Origin: JAKOVR01 sp031415655 | GTDB taxonomy: Bacteria > Actinomycetota > Acidimicrobiia > Acidimicrobiales > Acidimicrobilacustridaceae | Direction: 5' to 3' | DNA: 64,000 nucleotides | NCBI GenBank assembly: GCA_031415655.1 | Contig: JANOSD010000025.1 | Span: 1-64,000 of the forward strand | Program-made: the position numbers and the translations under genes | The notes under the pieces: generated by a model | The model's input: the letters and a program-made list of their open reading frames with translations, nothing else | The model's database searches: none | What the model was told of the DNA's origin: nothing | Part shown: positions 1-7,798 of the stretch, piece after piece | How positions within the stretch are numbered: position 1 is the first letter of the stretch | How the letters are laid out: each line of letters begins with the position of its first letter

Positions 1-1339
1 CCACCACAAAGCCATCGCCGTTGCTCACCGAACGCGCCGTCGCCACGAACACCTGGGCATCACCAGCGAGCTGCCAACACTGGTCGGCTCGGATTGGTTC
101 GACTCGTTCTACACACTCGGGACGCTGCACGTTGACGATCCAGAGCCGCACGCCAGCGCTGAAGAGAACTATGAGCAGCAATCCGGCGAGAAGCGTCATC
201 CTGGTCGAGACAACTGCCCAGGGCCTCCGCATTCGAAAGGCAGCGGACAGCGCTCTGAGTCTGGCACTGCCCCATTCGAACACGTCCACCACGACCGACG
301 CCGAAAGCACGACGGTGGCGACGTCGAACGGAACCAATGGTCCGGATGAAACACCGACCAACAGGACAAGCGCTCCAGAGACGGCGACAAAGAGCCCGAA
401 CGGCCACACCACCTGGCCCCGCTGCCAGCGACGAAACACGCCGAGTCCGGCCAACAACAAGAGGCCGACGCGTAGCACCAATCCAAGGAGCGGGAGCGAC
501 CCCCAGTCGGCAATCGGATCGAAGTTGGAAGGTATTGCATCGAAGACGCCACGCTCGGACACGATAAGGCCGTGCCCGGCGTGGACGTTGAACAAGAGCC
601 ACGGCGCGGTCAAGAGGGAAGCTGTGGCAATCCTCAACAAGAGCCCCCGAAACGCCGTGCACGAACCTGATCGGAGTTGGAAGTGCACCACAATCCCGCA
701 GAGGAACACCGCCGCTATGAGCACGCCATCAGCTCGGGTCAGTGTCACGACCCCCATCAGCGCCCCGTCGATAGCCGCGGCGCGGATCGACCTTCCGTCT
801 CCGGCGGTGGCAAGGCGCCACAACAACGCAGCAACCAACGAGACGAGCAGCAGTTCAGGTCGCAACGTGACCGCATCGATCACCCAGAATGGCGCAATCG
901 CCACGGCCACGCCAGCGACGGTTGCGACGGCAGGTCGGACGGCGCCGGCTCGGCGATCCAACGCGAGCGCTACCCCGCCGACCCCAACCGCCGCCAGTGC
1001 CCCGACCGCGCCGCCAAACGCCCGCATTGCCTGTAGATCCGAGAAACCCATGAGGTCAGCACCCGCAAGCACCGTCGGAAGGACTGGTGCGGCGGTGGCG
1101 CGAGGAGTGATGGTTTGTTGTTGCATCGGGTCGGCGAACCCGCGCCCGCGCCCTAACCCGGCGGCGAGCGTTCCGATCGCCGTTGTGTCGTTGGTCGGGC
1201 CAATGCACATGGCGGCCCCAACGGCACCTTGAGACGCGCACAAGGGGGCGTCATTGAAAACCACCCACACTCGGACCGCGACCCCCAGCAAAACGGCAGG
1301 CAGGGTGGCAAGCATCACTGCGCCCGCCATCCTCCTCAT
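1..1339 (-). CDS. GT39/PMT-like membrane glycosyltransferase, internally duplicated type (3' end outside window)
   Basis: The ATG at 1337-1339 has a GAGGTG ribosome site just upstream, and about 446 codons stay open to the window edge, so the C-terminus is missing. The protein begins with a membrane segment (MRRMAGAVMLATLPAV) and follows the same plan as the intact neighbour at 1482-3917 almost residue for residue: VRVWVVFND, GRGFADP, APVLP, then a second block starting VRLWIVNVQRP with GDAQVF and SNGDGF. Family knowledge: such multi-TM proteins use polyprenyl-phosphate sugars outside the membrane, and the acidic residues in the first outer loop are catalytic. The gene lies 142 bp downstream of its paralog, so this is a tandem duplication. 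Substrate unknown. Confidence 0.8.
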   Translation of the reverse strand, partial: MRRMAGAVMLATLPAVLLGVAVRVWVVFNDAPLCASQGAVGAAMCIGPTNDTTAIGTLAAGLGRGRGFADPMQQQTITPRATAAPVLPTVLAGADLMGFSDLQAMRAFGGAVGALAAVGVGGVALALDRRAGAVRPAVATVAGVAVAIAPFWVIDAVTLRPELLLVSLVAALLWRLATAGDGRSIRAAAIDGALMGVVTLTRADGVLIAAVFLCGIVVHFQLRSGSCTAFRGLLLRIATASLLTAPWLLFNVHAGHGLIVSERGVFDAIPSNFDPIADWGSLPLLGLVLRVGLLLLAGLGVFRRWQRGQVVWPFGLFVAVSGALVLLVGVSSGPLVPFDVATVVLSASVVVDVFEWGSARLRALSAAFRMRRPWAVVSTRMTLLAGLLLIVLFSAGVRLWIVNVQRPECVERVEPIRADQCWQLAGDAQVFVATARSVSNGDGFVV

Positions 1340-1481
1340 GTCGGCACCTCAGGCCAAGAGACGCGCCACCTGGTGGCAGCCTGCGGGTGAGTTGCGTGAC
1401 CCCAAGCCAGCGGGTCATTCCAACCGCCGGCGACCGGCCGGGTTTCCCTGCTCCAGATGGAACTCCTCGAAGAGCTACCGG

Positions 1482-3917
1482 TCACTCGAGGGAGTCCTTC
1501 GGCGACCATAGAAACTGATGCAACCACGCCAACCCAACGCCTGCCAACAGCACGATCGAGATGTCGACCATCAGGCGCATACGGGCAATCGCCCCAATGA
1601 AGGCCACCGCCACGACCACGGAAAGTACAGCCCCTGCGAAGGGCGCGAGTGCAACCCGCCGCCGGCGCAACGCCACAACCCCTACAAGCGCGAAGGGTAG
1701 GATCATCAAGTGTGCGAAGACCGCGCTGAAGCTACCGGCGAACCCTCGCACCTCGAACCGAGCGGACAAATTCGCGTTCTGGGCCGGCCGATACAACTCG
1801 GTCATCCGAGCGGTTGCTGCGACGACTTGGACCGGATACTGACCGGCGTTTCGGCGAAGATATCGCGTGGCCACGTCCATGGCGCGAGCGTCGGCAACGG
1901 ACTCATCAGGATGCAACATGATCAGAACCGGCAGGCAGGCCAGGTTGTAGTAGCCAAGCAGGTCACCATAAAAGACCTCATCACAGGTGACCTCGACGAG
2001 CGTGGCGCCTGGCGTTGTGGTCATCGCCACTGGCTTACTAAAACGGCTTCTGTTGTAGGCGACCCACGGTGAGAGCACCGCCGTGAGGGTGAGGGCAGCT
2101 ACCAACATATGCACGACGTGCGCCTTCCAGCGCCTCGAACGCCAGCCTTGGAGGACGTAGATGATTCCCACCGGGACCGCAAAGACCATCACCTCCGCCC
2201 GCGTGAGCGCGGCGATACCCAACGCGCCACCTAGTGCCGCTCCCCACCACACCGACGGCCGTTCGAAAAGTTCGAACGAAATGAGAAGGACCACACTGCC
2301 TGTCAGCAGGAGCAATGATTCTGAATAGAGCATGGCTTCGCTCAGCCAGAAGGCGGGATACACGGCGGCGATGCCCGCCGTCCAAGCCGCCGCGCTCACC
2401 GCCGGCAAACGCGCCGTTCGAGCAAGTCGATACGCGATGACGGTGATCACGACGACACCGCCCGCACCAACGAGCGCCATCAGGTTGCGACGGAACTCGA
2501 TACGGTTATTTCCGGTGAAATCGGCGGCGGCCAGCACCAGTGTGAACATCGGTGGATGAGCCGCTGACTGTCGCCCTTCGAACATGAAGCCGTCGCCGTT
2601 GCTCACGGCTCGAGCCGTCTTGATGAACACGCTGGCGTCGCCGCCCAACGCCCAACACTGGTCGGCCCGCGTGATATCGAATCCCACCGGGCACACCGGC
2701 CGCTGGACGTTCACAATCCAGAGTCGTATGCCGGCGGAGGCCACAAAGACCAGAAGTAGGCCAATCAGCAGCCGCCTTCGGGAACCTTGCAACACTCGCG
2801 AGACGGGACCGATGACAACGCTGGCATATGGCCACACCACTCGCCACCCGGCCAGCGCGCCGTCGACCAGCATCGGCCCAGCCAGCACGACGGCGGCGAC
2901 ATCAAGGAAAATGAGCGGTCCCGACGACAAGCCGACGACGGCCACCAGCGCTATGGAGACGGAGGCGAAGAGCCCGAATGGCCACACCACCTCCACCCGT
3001 TGGGCCCGGCGGACGGCGCCGGTGACACCGAGAACGAGCAGACATCCTTGGGCCATCCAGCCCAAACCAACCAAAGATCCCCAATTCCCGTTCTGATCGT
3101 AGCCGTACGACGCCGCGTCAAAGACGCCGCGTTCCGCCACGGTGAACCCACTCCCGGCCACAAAATTAAACAGCAACCAAGGCAACGTGAAGGTGGCGAG
3201 CGTCGCCACCGTCACGCCAATCGACCGGAGCATCGTCGCGGTTCCGGAGCGACCTTGAACGTGCAAGGCCAAACCAACCAGTGCAGCAGCCATGAGGACG
3301 ACCCCATCGGCCCGTGTCAGCACCGCTCCCGCCAACACCACTCCATCGATGATCGCTGCCCGCGTCGAAGTGCCGTTGCCCGCGCTCACCAGTCTCCAGA
3401 GCAACAGAGCCACAATGGGGACGAGCAAGATCTCGGGACGCAGCATGGCGCCATCGATCACCCAAAAGGGAGCGAAGGCCACGATTCCCGCGCTCACGGC
3501 AGCCACCGCTGGCCGACCGCCGCGTGAACGGCGATCGAGGGCCATCGCCACACCACCCACCGTCATCGCTCCCAACGCGCCGACCAACCCGGCGAATGCG
3601 CGCTTGGACTGGAGGTCCGAAAAGCCGAGTAGGTCGGCCACACCGAGCACGAGTGGGAGGACGGGGGCCGATGTGGCACGAGAGGCCGAGACCAACGGTT
3701 GAAGGGGATCAGAAAATCCCTGACCGCGAAACACCCCCGCCGACAGCGCCCCCATCACGGCAGCATCGCTGTAGGGACCAAGGCACATCGGCGCCACCGC
3801 GGCCGCCTGTGATCCACACAATGGGGCATCGTTGTACACAACCCACACCCGAATCCACATTCCGAAAAACACGGCCGGCAACGTTGCGAGGACCACCGCG
3901 ACGATCTGTTTGCGCAC
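1482..3917 (-). CDS. GT39-like membrane glycosyltransferase with duplicated N-terminal module (811 aa)
   Basis: A GTG start with GAGG upstream lies only 9 bp after sufC. The protein is a polytopic membrane protein of 811 aa, far longer than the single-module relative at 37628-39085 (485 aa). Residues ~1-370 and ~385-811 repeat the same order of motifs: IRVWVVYND / IRLWIVNVQ, a Cys loop, SDAAVM / GGDASVF, GQGFSDP / GDGFMFE, FWVIDGAMLRPEILL / FWLSEAMLYSESLLL, LTRADGV / LTRAEVM, then PW...N. Only the second module carries the GDA loop and the full C-terminal part of the normal enzyme, so the first may be regulatory or substrate-binding. It probably transfers sugar from a lipid-linked donor at the outer face. 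No substrate can be named. Confidence 0.8.
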   Translation of the reverse strand: MRKQIVAVVLATLPAVFFGMWIRVWVVYNDAPLCGSQAAAVAPMCLGPYSDAAVMGALSAGVFRGQGFSDPLQPLVSASRATSAPVLPLVLGVADLLGFSDLQSKRAFAGLVGALGAMTVGGVAMALDRRSRGGRPAVAAVSAGIVAFAPFWVIDGAMLRPEILLVPIVALLLWRLVSAGNGTSTRAAIIDGVVLAGAVLTRADGVVLMAAALVGLALHVQGRSGTATMLRSIGVTVATLATFTLPWLLFNFVAGSGFTVAERGVFDAASYGYDQNGNWGSLVGLGWMAQGCLLVLGVTGAVRRAQRVEVVWPFGLFASVSIALVAVVGLSSGPLIFLDVAAVVLAGPMLVDGALAGWRVVWPYASVVIGPVSRVLQGSRRRLLIGLLLVFVASAGIRLWIVNVQRPVCPVGFDITRADQCWALGGDASVFIKTARAVSNGDGFMFEGRQSAAHPPMFTLVLAAADFTGNNRIEFRRNLMALVGAGGVVVITVIAYRLARTARLPAVSAAAWTAGIAAVYPAFWLSEAMLYSESLLLLTGSVVLLISFELFERPSVWWGAALGGALGIAALTRAEVMVFAVPVGIIYVLQGWRSRRWKAHVVHMLVAALTLTAVLSPWVAYNRSRFSKPVAMTTTPGATLVEVTCDEVFYGDLLGYYNLACLPVLIMLHPDESVADARAMDVATRYLRRNAGQYPVQVVAATARMTELYRPAQNANLSARFEVRGFAGSFSAVFAHLMILPFALVGVVALRRRRVALAPFAGAVLSVVVAVAFIGAIARMRLMVDISIVLLAGVGLAWLHQFLWSPKDSLE

Positions 3918-3926
3918 CGTGGCGCC

Positions 3927-4766
3927 TCAGCTCAAGGGATCAGCGAAAGGATCAGCGAGGTGACCGGCAAAGTTCTGACTGGCAAAACTCTGACTGGCAA
4001 CGTTTTGACTGGCAGCGTCGGTTGGTTCCGAGGAGGAATCCGCGTAGCCGGCGTAGCCGGACTCCTCAAGCTCGTCGGCTAGCTCGGGGCCGCCAGAGGC
4101 GACGATACGGCCGTGCGCCAACACATGAACTTTATCCGGGTGGAGATCGTCGAGGAGTCTTCGATAGTGGGTAATCGCCAATACGCCAAGCCCCAGATCG
4201 CCCTTGGTCGCCGCCTCCACCCGCTGTGCACAGGCACGGAGTGCATCCACATCGAGCCCCGAATCGAGCTCGTCGAGGATTGCGAATTTGGGTCGTAACA
4301 CCGCGAGCTGCACAGTCTCGTTTCGTTTCTTCTCACCTCCGGAGAGGTCGACGTTGAGCGACCGGTCAAAGAGCCGTGGGTCGAGCCCGACCCTCTCCGC
4401 CTCATCGGCCAAGGCACGGCCCACGGCGCCGGAATCACGGTTCCCTGCCACCGCGGCCGCTTCCAGGACCACCTGGAGTGAAACGCCTGGCACCTCAATC
4501 GGGTACTGCATGGCCAGGAAAAGCCCGGCTTGAGCTCGCTCCCAGGTGGGAAGGGCAAGAAGGTCGGTGTCGTCGATCATCACTGATCCGCCCGTGACGG
4601 TGTACCCCGGCTTCCCCATCAGCACGTGGCTGAGGGTGCTCTTTCCGGAACCATTCGGGCCCATCACGGCATGCACCTCGCCGCTGCCCACAACGAGGTC
4701 GACCCCATGAAGAATCAAACGACCGGCAACCTCGGCTTTGAGCCCTTCGATGCGAAGTGTGCTCAT
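3927..4766 (-). CDS. sufC: SufC, Fe-S assembly ATPase
   Basis: ABC-type ATPase of the SufBCD scaffold, cytosolic; it powers the conformational change that builds [Fe-S] clusters. In the 279-aa product the Walker A GPNGSGKS lies at 36-43, the signature LSGGEKKR at 141-148, and Walker B with D-loop FAILDELDSGLD at 161-172. The ATG at 4764-4766 follows the Rieske stop by one nucleotide (TGACATG). A longer in-frame extension upstream is rejected because it runs through the ferredoxin gene. The last ~35 residues (245-279) are an unusual low-complexity tail (ASQNVASQ...ASQNFA, ADPFADP) encoded by short tandem DNA repeats; typical SufC ends near residue 250. Last SUF gene before the glycosyltransferases. 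Confidence 0.97.
   Translation of the reverse strand: MSTLRIEGLKAEVAGRLILHGVDLVVGSGEVHAVMGPNGSGKSTLSHVLMGKPGYTVTGGSVMIDDTDLLALPTWERAQAGLFLAMQYPIEVPGVSLQVVLEAAAVAGNRDSGAVGRALADEAERVGLDPRLFDRSLNVDLSGGEKKRNETVQLAVLRPKFAILDELDSGLDVDALRACAQRVEAATKGDLGLGVLAITHYRRLLDDLHPDKVHVLAHGRIVASGGPELADELEESGYAGYADSSSEPTDAASQNVASQSFASQNFAGHLADPFADPLS
3961..4017. repeat. 15-bp tandem repeat inside the sufC 3' end
   Basis: Four successive units begin TGAC(C/T)GGCAA at 3961, 3976, 3991 and 4006; the last is partial. They are in frame with sufC and encode the repeated SQNFA/SQNVA tail. A shorter repeat (GGATCAGCGA twice) lies just to the left, encoding ADPFADP. The pattern looks like slippage expansion of a dispensable C-terminus. 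Confidence 0.85.
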
Positions 4767-4767
4767 G

Positions 4768-5085
4768 TCAGGGAACCTCGATGAGCACATCGGTGCCGTC
4801 GATGCGGAGGGAGTACACGGGTACAGCACGGGTAGCTGGTAGCGAGCTCGGCACTCCGGTCTCAAGGGAGAAACACGATCCGTGTTTCCAGCACTCGATC
4901 TCGAGAGTATCGACATGCACCTCGCCTTCGGCGAGCGAAATATCTTGGTGGGTGCAACGATCGCCAACGGCGAACCAATCGTCGCCGCAACGAACGACGG
5001 CAACGCGAAGGTTGCCGAGGTCGAAACGTCGGGCCTCACCCGTAGGCACATCTTCGACGCCGCAGATCCGTTCAGTAACCATCAT
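4768..5085 (-). CDS. Rieske-type [2Fe-2S] ferredoxin of the SUF cluster
   Basis: 105-aa protein with the Rieske ligand pattern C44-x-H46 (CTH) and C65-x2-H68 (CWKH), inside a normal single-domain Rieske fold resembling the ferredoxin subunit of non-haem oxygenases. Actinobacterial suf operons often carry such a gene between sufD and sufC, presumably for electron supply or as a client. Its ATG overlaps the sufD stop (ATGA at 5082-5085) and its stop is one base from the sufC start, so translation of the three genes is coupled. No oxygenase alpha subunit is nearby, which supports a SUF role. Confidence 0.93.
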   Translation of the reverse strand: MMVTERICGVEDVPTGEARRFDLGNLRVAVVRCGDDWFAVGDRCTHQDISLAEGEVHVDTLEIECWKHGSCFSLETGVPSSLPATRAVPVYSLRIDGTDVLIEVP

Positions 5086-6386
5086 TTTCCTGTCTCGTCA
5101 AGGCGTTGTGCCACACGGGCGCTGAGCCAGGATCGCAACCCCGGAAAGGGGAACGTGCCGAGCACGTCGGCGAAAAACCCTTCAACAATCAATCGTTCGG
5201 CCACCTCCGGTGGAACTCCACGACTGCCCAAGTAAAAGAGCTGATCAATATCAACCGGGCTCACGGTGGTGGCATGACTGCACCGTACGTCGTTGTTCTC
5301 GATTTCAAGATTCGGCACGGAATCGGCCCAGGCATCCGGCGAAAGCTTGAGGTTTCGGTTCGTCTGAAAAGCGTTGCTTCCCCGGGCGTTCTTCTCGATT
5401 CGGATCAACCCCGAATAGACGGACCGGGCATGATCGTCTACGGCACCGGTGAAACGAAGGTTGCTCGTAGTGTCGGGCGCGTCATGTCGTTGGAACGTTC
5501 GGAAATCAAGAGTCTGATCACGACCACCAAAGTAGAGCGCCGTCATGTTGCCCGTGGCACCACGGCCGGCAAGCACACAGTCGGTGCGATGACGGGCCCG
5601 AGCCGAACCGGTGGCGGCGTGGAACAACTCGAACGTTGCATCCCGTTCGACCCGAACGCGAAGGCTGCCAATCTGCTGCGTGGTGTCGGGACGGTCCTGA
5701 ATCTGCACGAGACGCACCCGTGCGGCTTGATCCACCTGCACCTCCGTCAGCACGGCGCAAAACGCATCCGAACCAGTATCGCCGTACACTTCGACCACGG
5801 TGGCTTCGCTGTCGGCGCCTGCCCGGATCGTGATGTGTGCCCCCGACGCCGTTCCGACAGCGTGCCCGCGGTGAATCACCAGAACTGGACCGCCGAGGAC
5901 GACGCCGCGAGGGATATCGATCACCAACGACGACGGACCCGCAGCCAACGCGAAGGTGGCAAAAGCATCGGGTAACGCAATGTCGGCGAGGTCGCTAGCC
6001 CAATCGTTCGATACTCCACTTGAATCGTCGGCGAGCGCATCGGTGACGCGTAGACCGCTGGCCTTCGCCCCTGGGTCCCGGTGCAGACCGACTACACGAC
6101 CATCGAGAAGTTCGACCACGCAGGATGGCGGCCCATCGCCCGAAAGAAGCGTTCGCCAGTCGGGTTCATGCAGAACGGACGGTTCGTCGGGTTTGCTGGG
6201 GGGCGGAGCCGACAGAAAAGCTTCGGGGCGAAAGTCGCCGATGCCGCTGTATCTCCACGCCTCCCCCTGATCGGATGGAAGCGCAAGATCGACGAGGGCG
6301 ACAACCGCTTCCGTCTGACGGACGGCAGCGGCTCCTGAATGGCCGGCCGCGGACCACGCCGGTACGAGAGAGGAAAGACGAGACAT
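5082..6386 (-). CDS. sufD: SufD, Fe-S scaffold subunit
   Basis: 434-aa SUF scaffold protein that pairs with SufB and SufC. The C-terminal core holds RCSHATTVSPVD followed by DQLFYLGSRGVP; the CSH cluster corresponds to the conserved Cys/His ligand pair of SufD in E. coli. The ATG at 6384-6386 gives MSRLSSLVPAW, a normal SufD N-terminus. The 64 codons open upstream are rejected as low-quality sequence overlapping the gene before. The gene sits 49 bp after a small Cys-rich gene, and that gap contains a 13-bp element also found before sufB. It overlaps the Rieske gene by 4 bp. Confidence 0.95.
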   Translation of the reverse strand: MSRLSSLVPAWSAAGHSGAAAVRQTEAVVALVDLALPSDQGEAWRYSGIGDFRPEAFLSAPPPSKPDEPSVLHEPDWRTLLSGDGPPSCVVELLDGRVVGLHRDPGAKASGLRVTDALADDSSGVSNDWASDLADIALPDAFATFALAAGPSSLVIDIPRGVVLGGPVLVIHRGHAVGTASGAHITIRAGADSEATVVEVYGDTGSDAFCAVLTEVQVDQAARVRLVQIQDRPDTTQQIGSLRVRVERDATFELFHAATGSARARHRTDCVLAGRGATGNMTALYFGGRDQTLDFRTFQRHDAPDTTSNLRFTGAVDDHARSVYSGLIRIEKNARGSNAFQTNRNLKLSPDAWADSVPNLEIENNDVRCSHATTVSPVDIDQLFYLGSRGVPPEVAERLIVEGFFADVLGTFPFPGLRSWLSARVAQRLDETGK

Positions 6387-6407
6387 GGCCTCGCTAATAT
6401 ATCCTAC

Positions 6408-6425
6408 GCGGATAGGAGAAATTCC
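6408..6425 (-). promoter_or_regulatory. Putative suf operator, copy before sufD
   Basis: On the minus strand this reads GGAATTTCTCCTATCCGC. The first 13 bases (6413-6425) are identical to 9221-9233 upstream of sufB, where the match resumes as CCGC after a 1-nt gap. An A+T-rich TAGGATATATT lies just downstream and could be a -10 region. Likely a binding site for an Fe-S or iron regulator; the protein is unknown. Confidence 0.5.
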
Positions 6426-6435
6426 ATTCCGGTAC

Positions 6436-6804
6436 TCAAGAGCCCCTCCGGAATCGTCGAAAGAACCGACCGAGGCCTTTTGCGCTGCGCTCCTCCGCGT
6501 CCGCCTCCTTCTGGCGCTCGCGGGCGAGATCGGCCAGAATCTCCGGCCCGGCGGCGTTGATAATATTCTCTGCCGCATCGAGCAACTCGGCGATGCCTTC
6601 TCCCTTGGGCTCCTCCGGGGTTGGGGGCGTGACCAGCGAGCCGTGGGTCCAGTTCACATCGGCGAGTCGACGAGTGAACTTCGGGCAGTCAACGGGGCAC
6701 CGCCATGGCGCCTCAGGCGCGAGATCAAGGTCGCACTTTCGCACGGTCTCGCCATTGGCGTAGGTCCGACTCTCGAAAAATTTGCAGTCCTGTCGCATGG
6801 ACAT
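6436..6804 (-). CDS. Conserved Cys-rich small protein in the suf cluster
   Basis: 122 aa, no named family recognised. The start ATG follows a strong GGGAGGAGG site. The N-terminal 45 residues hold four cysteines, C7, C24, C36 and C40 (C-x16-C-x11-C-x3-C, with CPVDCPKF), spaced like a metal or Fe-S site. The middle is an acidic, Ala/Glu-rich helix and the C-terminus is strongly basic (RFFRRFRRGS). It lies between an FHA gene and sufD, all on one strand with short gaps, so co-expression with SUF genes is likely. A role as an Fe-S protein or assembly accessory is inference. Confidence 0.75.
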   Translation of the reverse strand: MSMRQDCKFFESRTYANGETVRKCDLDLAPEAPWRCPVDCPKFTRRLADVNWTHGSLVTPPTPEEPKGEGIAELLDAAENIINAAGPEILADLARERQKEADAEERSAKGLGRFFRRFRRGS

Positions 6805-6828
6805 AACAACCTCCTCCCGAGTTCCGAT

Positions 6829-7320
6829 TCAGCCGGGGCCAGGCTCGTCGATCGGTGGCCGTTCAACGGGGAGCCGCACCGCATTCGGCTTGTCTGCCGG
6901 TGGCCGTCCAGATTGCCCTGGCCGATGTAGCTTTTGCGAGGCTTGCGTAAGCTTGCGAGCCTCGGACGAGATTCGCTCGCCGCCGGTCACCGCGGGCACA
7001 GAGTCTGCCGCTTCACGTTGCTCGGTGGCATGGCTCTGATGCACAACAAGGTTGGTCTCGCCCAGCCGCACAACGTTGCCCGCCTGCACGATCATGGGTT
7101 CAACTATCCGTTCTTCATCGATGTACGTGCCGTTGGCACTGTTGAGGTCCTCGACGATCAGACCTGCCACCGACGGCTCCAGCCGCAAATGACGGCGGGA
7201 AGCCGTGGGATCTTCGATCACGATGCCATCGCAATCCCGACCAACCTCAACGTCGCCGACGAGGGTGACGACCCGAGGTGAATGCCCAGGCTCAACCACT
7301 TGGATCCAGTAGCCGCTCAT
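6829..7320 (-). CDS. FHA-domain protein
   Basis: 163 aa. Residues ~1-95 are a forkhead-associated domain, which binds phosphothreonine peptides: GDVEVGRD, then TASRRH (the S-x-x-H of the FHA signature), then LNSANGTYID. The remaining ~65 residues are a Pro/Arg-rich tail without clear fold. ATG at 7318-7320 chosen because the domain starts directly after it. It lies 24 bp before the Cys-rich gene and shares its direction, which would place phospho-signalling next to Fe-S assembly. No Ser/Thr kinase is in the window. Confidence 0.85.
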   Translation of the reverse strand: MSGYWIQVVEPGHSPRVVTLVGDVEVGRDCDGIVIEDPTASRRHLRLEPSVAGLIVEDLNSANGTYIDEERIVEPMIVQAGNVVRLGETNLVVHQSHATEQREAADSVPAVTGGERISSEARKLTQASQKLHRPGQSGRPPADKPNAVRLPVERPPIDEPGPG

Positions 7321-7418
7321 CGCTCGCAAACTGCCTTTCTCGATTACATGTACAAACCACATCACCATGATGCTGCTGGGACAACCTAACCGCAATCGTC
7401 GCCACGCCGGAACGGGGT

Positions 7419-7679
7419 CTACCTCGTCGCCATGTAAAGAACGAGCAACACGACGACGGCGGCTACCGCAGCCGCTGCGATGATCATCGTGGTTTTGGAA
7501 CCGGCTTCCGTTTGGGCCGCTGGTGCGACAGAAACGACTGGCTGGCCCGTTGATGGCTCCGACGCCGGTTCACCCTTCGCCGCCGCCATCATCTCACCGA
7601 GCTGCCCCGCGCTCAACATCACGGTCTCTTCCTTGCGCTTTTCCTCGCGGGACCCTCGGAAGTCGCCCTGATCGCTCAC
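7419..7679 (-). CDS. Small tail-anchored membrane protein
   Basis: 86 aa from a GTG start with AAGGGGA six bases upstream. A charged N-terminus (GSREEKRKEE) and an Ala/Pro/Ser linker precede one C-terminal membrane helix (MIIAAAAVAAVVVLLVLYM) with almost no residues after it, a tail-anchored topology. No family recognised. It is the first gene after sufB (119-bp gap) and runs in the same direction. Confidence 0.7.
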   Translation of the reverse strand: MSDQGDFRGSREEKRKEETVMLSAGQLGEMMAAAKGEPASEPSTGQPVVSVAPAAQTEAGSKTTMIIAAAAVAAVVVLLVLYMATR

Positions 7680-7798
7680 GTGCTGTCCCCTTTGTGGAGT
7701 CGTTCTCGTCGCCCGCTCCGTCGACGGGATCGCCTAAGTGTAGGTGAGGATCCTCGGCCGCAACAGGGACCATCATTCGTGGTCACCGCGGCCCGACG

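Noticed and set aside
21..1232. Long + strand frame of ~400 codons
   Set aside because: Ser/Thr/Arg-rich product with no motif, opposite the glycosyltransferase frame that matches its paralog.
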